Positions 61,377-64,000 of a DNA stretch of 64,000 nucleotides are shown in pieces. Every line of letters begins with the position of its first letter. The first letter of the stretch is position 1. The stretch is from Pseudomonas sp. GM74 (GTDB lineage: Bacteria > Pseudomonadota > Gammaproteobacteria > Pseudomonadales > Pseudomonadaceae): positions 1 to 64,000 of the forward strand of contig NZ_AKJG01000103.1 in the NCBI RefSeq assembly GCF_000282455.1. Reading direction: 5' to 3'. The notes under the pieces were generated by a model. That model was not told where the DNA came from and made no database searches. It saw only the letters and a program-made list of their open reading frames with translations. The translations under genes and the position numbers were made by a program.

Positions 61377-62066
61377 ATGATCGGTGCAGAGTTGCTGTCA
61401 TCGCAAACCCTTGCGGTCGGCTGGCTGATCTATGTGCCGGTGTTGATCTGGGCGATCTGTCGCACGCCGTGGGTTGAACTGTTCACCGACAGCCGTCGTC
61501 AGCATCTGCTGTTTGGAACGGTGTTTGCGCTGTTTCTGTTGTGGCTGGTGCGGCGCGACTTTGATACCGGCGTGTCTTACCACTTCATCGGCATGACAGC
61601 GGTGACGCTGCTGCTGGACTGGCCGCTGGCGCTGGTCGGCGGGTTGGTGGCGCAAACGGGGCTGGTGTTGCTCGACCGACAGGACCTGGCGGCGGTCGGG
61701 GTCAACGGCGCGCTGTTGATTGCGCTGCCGGTGCTGGTCACCGAGTGCTGCGCGATCCTGGTGGAGCGTGCTCAGCCGCGAAGTCCCTTTGTGTATATCT
61801 TCGTGTCCGGCTTCTTTGCGGCGGCGCTGTCGGCGTTGCTGTGCCTGCTGCTGGCGCTATGGTTGCTGTGGTTCGACGAGCGCTTCGAGATGCCGTACTG
61901 GCTTGAGGATTTTGTCGGCTACCTGTGGCTGATCATTTTTCCCGAAGCGTTTATCAACGGCATGATCGTCAGTGCGCTGGTGGTGTTTTGTCCGGAGTGG
62001 CTTGAAACGTTCAACCGCACCCGCTACCTCTCAGCTCCCTGGAAGGACGACGATCCCAAGTCCTGA
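61377..62066 (+). CDS. CbiM-like integral membrane protein (ECF permease family)
   Basis: A 229-residue protein with about six membrane segments, no signal peptide, and a cytosolic acidic tail. It resembles CbiM/NikM-type ECF components (SYHFIGMTAVTLLLDWPLAL, FPEAFINGMIVSALVVF). No ATPase or transmembrane partner is nearby, so a full ECF transporter is not encoded here. I start at ATG 61377; a TTG at 61347 is possible. Substrate unknown. Confidence 0.7.
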   Translation: MIGAELLSSQTLAVGWLIYVPVLIWAICRTPWVELFTDSRRQHLLFGTVFALFLLWLVRRDFDTGVSYHFIGMTAVTLLLDWPLALVGGLVAQTGLVLLDRQDLAAVGVNGALLIALPVLVTECCAILVERAQPRSPFVYIFVSGFFAAALSALLCLLLALWLLWFDERFEMPYWLEDFVGYLWLIIFPEAFINGMIVSALVVFCPEWLETFNRTRYLSAPWKDDDPKS

Positions 62067-62101
62067 TCCGCATCAAAACCTGGAATCGCCCACTCGATGG
62101 A

Positions 62102-62302
62102 TCAGTGGCGCGGGTCGAAGTCGCCGCTGAACATCTCGTCCTCGGCATCGGGAGCCACTGGAATCTTGTGTTCTTCGGACGCCCAGGCGCCCAGGTCGAT
62201 CAGTTTGCAGCGGTCGGAGCAGAATGGCCGGAATTTGCTCTCGGCGGTCCATTCCACGGGGGCGCCACAGGTTGGGCATTCGACGGTTGTTGGTTGGCTC
62301 AT
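62102..62302 (-). CDS. yacG: DNA gyrase inhibitor YacG
   Basis: A 66-residue zinc-binding protein: C9, C12, C28, C32 (CPTC, CSDRC), with FRPFCSDRCKLIDLGAWASE. E. coli YacG binds GyrB and inhibits gyrase. Its ATG (62302-62300) overlaps the coaE stop as ATGA, so the two are translationally coupled. Last gene of the pilC-pilD-coaE-yacG run. Confidence 0.95.
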   Translation of the reverse strand: MSQPTTVECPTCGAPVEWTAESKFRPFCSDRCKLIDLGAWASEEHKIPVAPDAEDEMFSGDFDPRH

Positions 62303-62922
62303 GACTGGCCTCCACGCAAAGAAAGATAAAAGTGATGCAGGCGTTCAACCTCGCTGTGCAGCCAGGCAAGGTCGCGGTCATTGACCACGACGTCGTCGGC
62401 ATGGCTCACGCGATCCTGGCGGCTGGACTGGGCCTTGAGGATCGCCTGGACTTGCTGTTCGCTGGTCTGGTCACGTTGCAGGGTGCGTTCGATCTGCAAT
62501 TGTTCGGGGGCATCGATCACCAGCACCCGTTGGGTCATGGTGTACTGCCCGGACTCGATCAGCAGCGGCGAAACCAGAATCGCATAAGGCGATTTTGCCA
62601 GCGCCAGGTGGTGAGCGATCTCCTCGCCGATCAGCGGATGCAGGAGGGCCTCCAGCCAGCGGCGTTCTTCAGGCACCTCGAAGATCAATTTGCGTAGCGC
62701 AGCGCGGTCCAGTTGCCCGTCGGCCTGCAACACGCCGGGGCCGAAGTGCTCGGCGATTTGCGCCAGTGCCGGGCGGCCGGGTTCCACTACCCAGCGAGCG
62801 GCATGATCGGCGTCGACCACATGCACGCCCAGGTCGATGAAGTGTTGGGCGGCCGCGCTTTTTCCGCTGCCGATGCCGCCGGTCAGGCCGAGAATCCAGG
62901 GTTTTTCCACAGGGGTATTCAT
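62299..62922 (-). CDS. coaE: Dephospho-CoA kinase
   Basis: A 207-residue P-loop kinase for the final step of coenzyme A synthesis. Walker A GLTGGIGSGKS (12-22), DADHAARWV in the substrate site, and a LID region with basic residues. I start at ATG 62922, which overlaps the pilD stop as ATGA; an upstream in-frame start at 62943 lies within pilD. The pilD-coaE-yacG order is conserved in Pseudomonas. Confidence 0.96.
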   Translation of the reverse strand: MNTPVEKPWILGLTGGIGSGKSAAAQHFIDLGVHVVDADHAARWVVEPGRPALAQIAEHFGPGVLQADGQLDRAALRKLIFEVPEERRWLEALLHPLIGEEIAHHLALAKSPYAILVSPLLIESGQYTMTQRVLVIDAPEQLQIERTLQRDQTSEQQVQAILKAQSSRQDRVSHADDVVVNDRDLAWLHSEVERLHHFYLSLRGGQS

Positions 62923-63791
62923 TTCAAACCGACAGACTGCCAATAGAAGTCGGTTATTTGACCACCCCAGAGCAACGCAATCCAGCCGGCAATGGCCAGA
63001 TAGGGACCGAAAGGGATCGGCGTCGAGGTTTTTGCATGGCGCCAGCGCAGCAGCACCAGCCCGATAATGGCACCCACCAGCGAGGACAGCAGGATGGTCA
63101 GGGGTAAAATCTGCCAGCCACCCCAGGCGCCCAGCATCGCCAGTAGTTTGAAATCACCGTAGCCCATGCCGTCCTTGCCCGTGATCAGCTTGAACAGCCA
63201 GAACACCGACCACAGCAGGCCGTAGCCGGCGATCGCCCCCCAAAGCGCCTCGTGCAACGACACGAACAGGCCGAAACTGTTGACGATCAACCCCAGCCAT
63301 ATCAACGGCAGCACCAGCACGTCCGGCAATATCTGATGTTCGGCGTCGATCAGGCTCATCGCCAGCAACCCCCAGCTCAGGATCAGCATCAGGCCGGCCG
63401 GCCAACCGAAGCCGAAGTGCCAGGCTACAAACGCCGACAACAGCCCGCAGGCCAGTTCGGTCAACGGATAGCGCGGGCTGATTGCCGCCGCGCAGGCTGA
63501 ACAGCGACCGCGCAAAAACACATAACTGAGCAGCGGGATGTTTTCCCAGGCGCGGATTCGGTGACCGCAGTGCGGGCACTGGGAGTGGGGCAGCAACAGG
63601 TTGTAGGTCGGCAGCGGCGTTTCGCCAGGCAGCCCGAGAATGTCATGAGCCTGCTCACGCCAGTCGCGTTCGAGCATTTTCGGCAGGCGCCAGATCACGA
63701 CATTGAGGAAACTGCCGACCAGCAGGCCGGTGATGCCCGCGAGAAGGGCAAAGGCCAGCGCAGAGTGAATCAGGATTTCATTCAAGGGCAT
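62919..63791 (-). CDS. pilD: Prepilin peptidase / N-methyltransferase PilD
   Basis: A 290-residue inner-membrane aspartyl protease that cleaves and methylates prepilins and type II secretion pseudopilins, including the pilin-like proteins at 40418-44017. It has eight membrane segments; the zinc-type cysteines are C72, C75, C97 and C100 (CPHC, CSAC) and the catalytic aspartates are D149 (SLIDAEH) and D213 (GYGDFK). All key residues are intact. ATG 63791 is two bases from the pilC stop. Confidence 0.96.
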   Translation of the reverse strand: MPLNEILIHSALAFALLAGITGLLVGSFLNVVIWRLPKMLERDWREQAHDILGLPGETPLPTYNLLLPHSQCPHCGHRIRAWENIPLLSYVFLRGRCSACAAAISPRYPLTELACGLLSAFVAWHFGFGWPAGLMLILSWGLLAMSLIDAEHQILPDVLVLPLIWLGLIVNSFGLFVSLHEALWGAIAGYGLLWSVFWLFKLITGKDGMGYGDFKLLAMLGAWGGWQILPLTILLSSLVGAIIGLVLLRWRHAKTSTPIPFGPYLAIAGWIALLWGGQITDFYWQSVGLK

Positions 63792-63792
63792 G

Positions 63793-64000
63793 TCAGATCG
63801 CTGAGCCAAGTTGGAAGATGGGCAGGTACATGGCAACTACCAGTCCACCGACGATAGCACCCAGCACCACCATGATGAACGGCTCCATCAGACTGGTGAG
63901 GTTATCGACCATGTTATCGACGTTTTCTTCGTAGAACCCCGCGACTTTGTCGAGCATGGCATCCAGGGTGCCGGACTCTTCGCCGATGGCAGTCATTTGT
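63793..64000 (-). CDS. pilC: Type IV pilus inner-membrane platform protein PilC, C-terminal end
   Basis: The last 68 codons run off the right edge of the window. They contain the family end TAIGEESGTLDAMLDKVAGF, the cytosolic helix, and the final membrane helix IMVVLGAIVGGLVVAMYLPI. PilC (GspF family) is the assembly platform for pilus fibres and works with PilB. Only the C-terminus is visible, so integrity of the rest is unknown. Confidence 0.9.
   Translation of the reverse strand, partial: QMTAIGEESGTLDAMLDKVAGFYEENVDNMVDNLTSLMEPFIMVVLGAIVGGLVVAMYLPIFQLGSAI

Overview
This window is a stretch of conserved chromosome from a Pseudomonas, most likely of the P. fluorescens group. Three things point there. 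The coding sequence is GC-rich with strong G/C at third positions. The intergenic gaps carry many copies of the REP element built on GTGGGAGCGGGCTTGCTCGCGA-type arms. From memory, the gene order follows P. aeruginosa PAO1 from about PA4602 (glyA) down to PA4527 (pilC), with local differences. I see no prophage, integrase, transposase gene or CRISPR array.

Layout. 1-2414: end of cstA with its small YbdD partner, then a CobW-type GTPase. 2538-5325: a minus-strand operon of a divergent DctA-like symporter and two GntR-type regulators, with repeated operator-like sites upstream. 5642-6211: an AT-rich orphan gene. 6446-11771: glyA and a morA-like GGDEF/EAL sensor. 11944-12209: a 266-bp non-coding element bounded by 23-bp perfect inverted repeats. 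12327-26098: ettA, gdhA, a Gre-type factor, a DUF4105 protein, DUF3015, a Lon-family protease, several hypothetical envelope proteins and fklB. 26246-32679: a Fur-box-preceded small gene, phnA/yjdM, ispB, rplU-rpmA-obg, proB, creA and rpsT. 32932-40449: murJ, ribF, ileS-lspA-fkpB and ispH. 40418-47095: the minor-pilin cluster fimT/fimU-pilV-pilW-pilX-(pilY1 remnant)-pilE, thiO, pilR and a wreck of pilS. 47221-52774: bamD, rluD-pgeF and clpB. 53075-53488: four tRNA genes (Asn, Pro, Lys, Pro). 53661-55927: ndh, a DUF3094 gene and a DUF1780 gene. 56147-59999: a benzoate uptake operon benK-benE-benF. 60009-64000: DUF2790, a LysR regulator, a CbiM-like membrane protein, and yacG-coaE-pilD-pilC running leftward off the window.

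How it fits together. Most genes are housekeeping: translation (ileS, rplU, rpmA, rpsT, obg, ettA, rluD, tRNAs), envelope (murJ, lspA, bamD, pgeF), isoprenoid and quinone synthesis (ispH, ispB, ndh), one-carbon and nitrogen metabolism (glyA, gdhA, proB) and proteostasis (clpB, fklB, fkpB, Lon-like). The type IV pilus genes look partly decayed. pilS is reduced to about 107 codons with its catalytic region gone, and the pilY1 slot holds only about 137 codons, while pilR, the pseudopilins, pilD and pilC look intact. The two carbon-uptake operons (dctA-like and benKEF) are the most lineage-specific parts, and both have readable regulatory sites: GGTCTTACC repeats for a FadR-type repressor, and a tandem TGCA-N6-GGATA site of the XylS/BenR type followed by A-rich Hfq/Crc-type motifs.

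I found no convincing new multi-gene system. The best candidates for something undescribed are the 266-bp inverted-repeat element, the AT-rich orphan protein, and the altered DctA-like transporter with its paired regulators.
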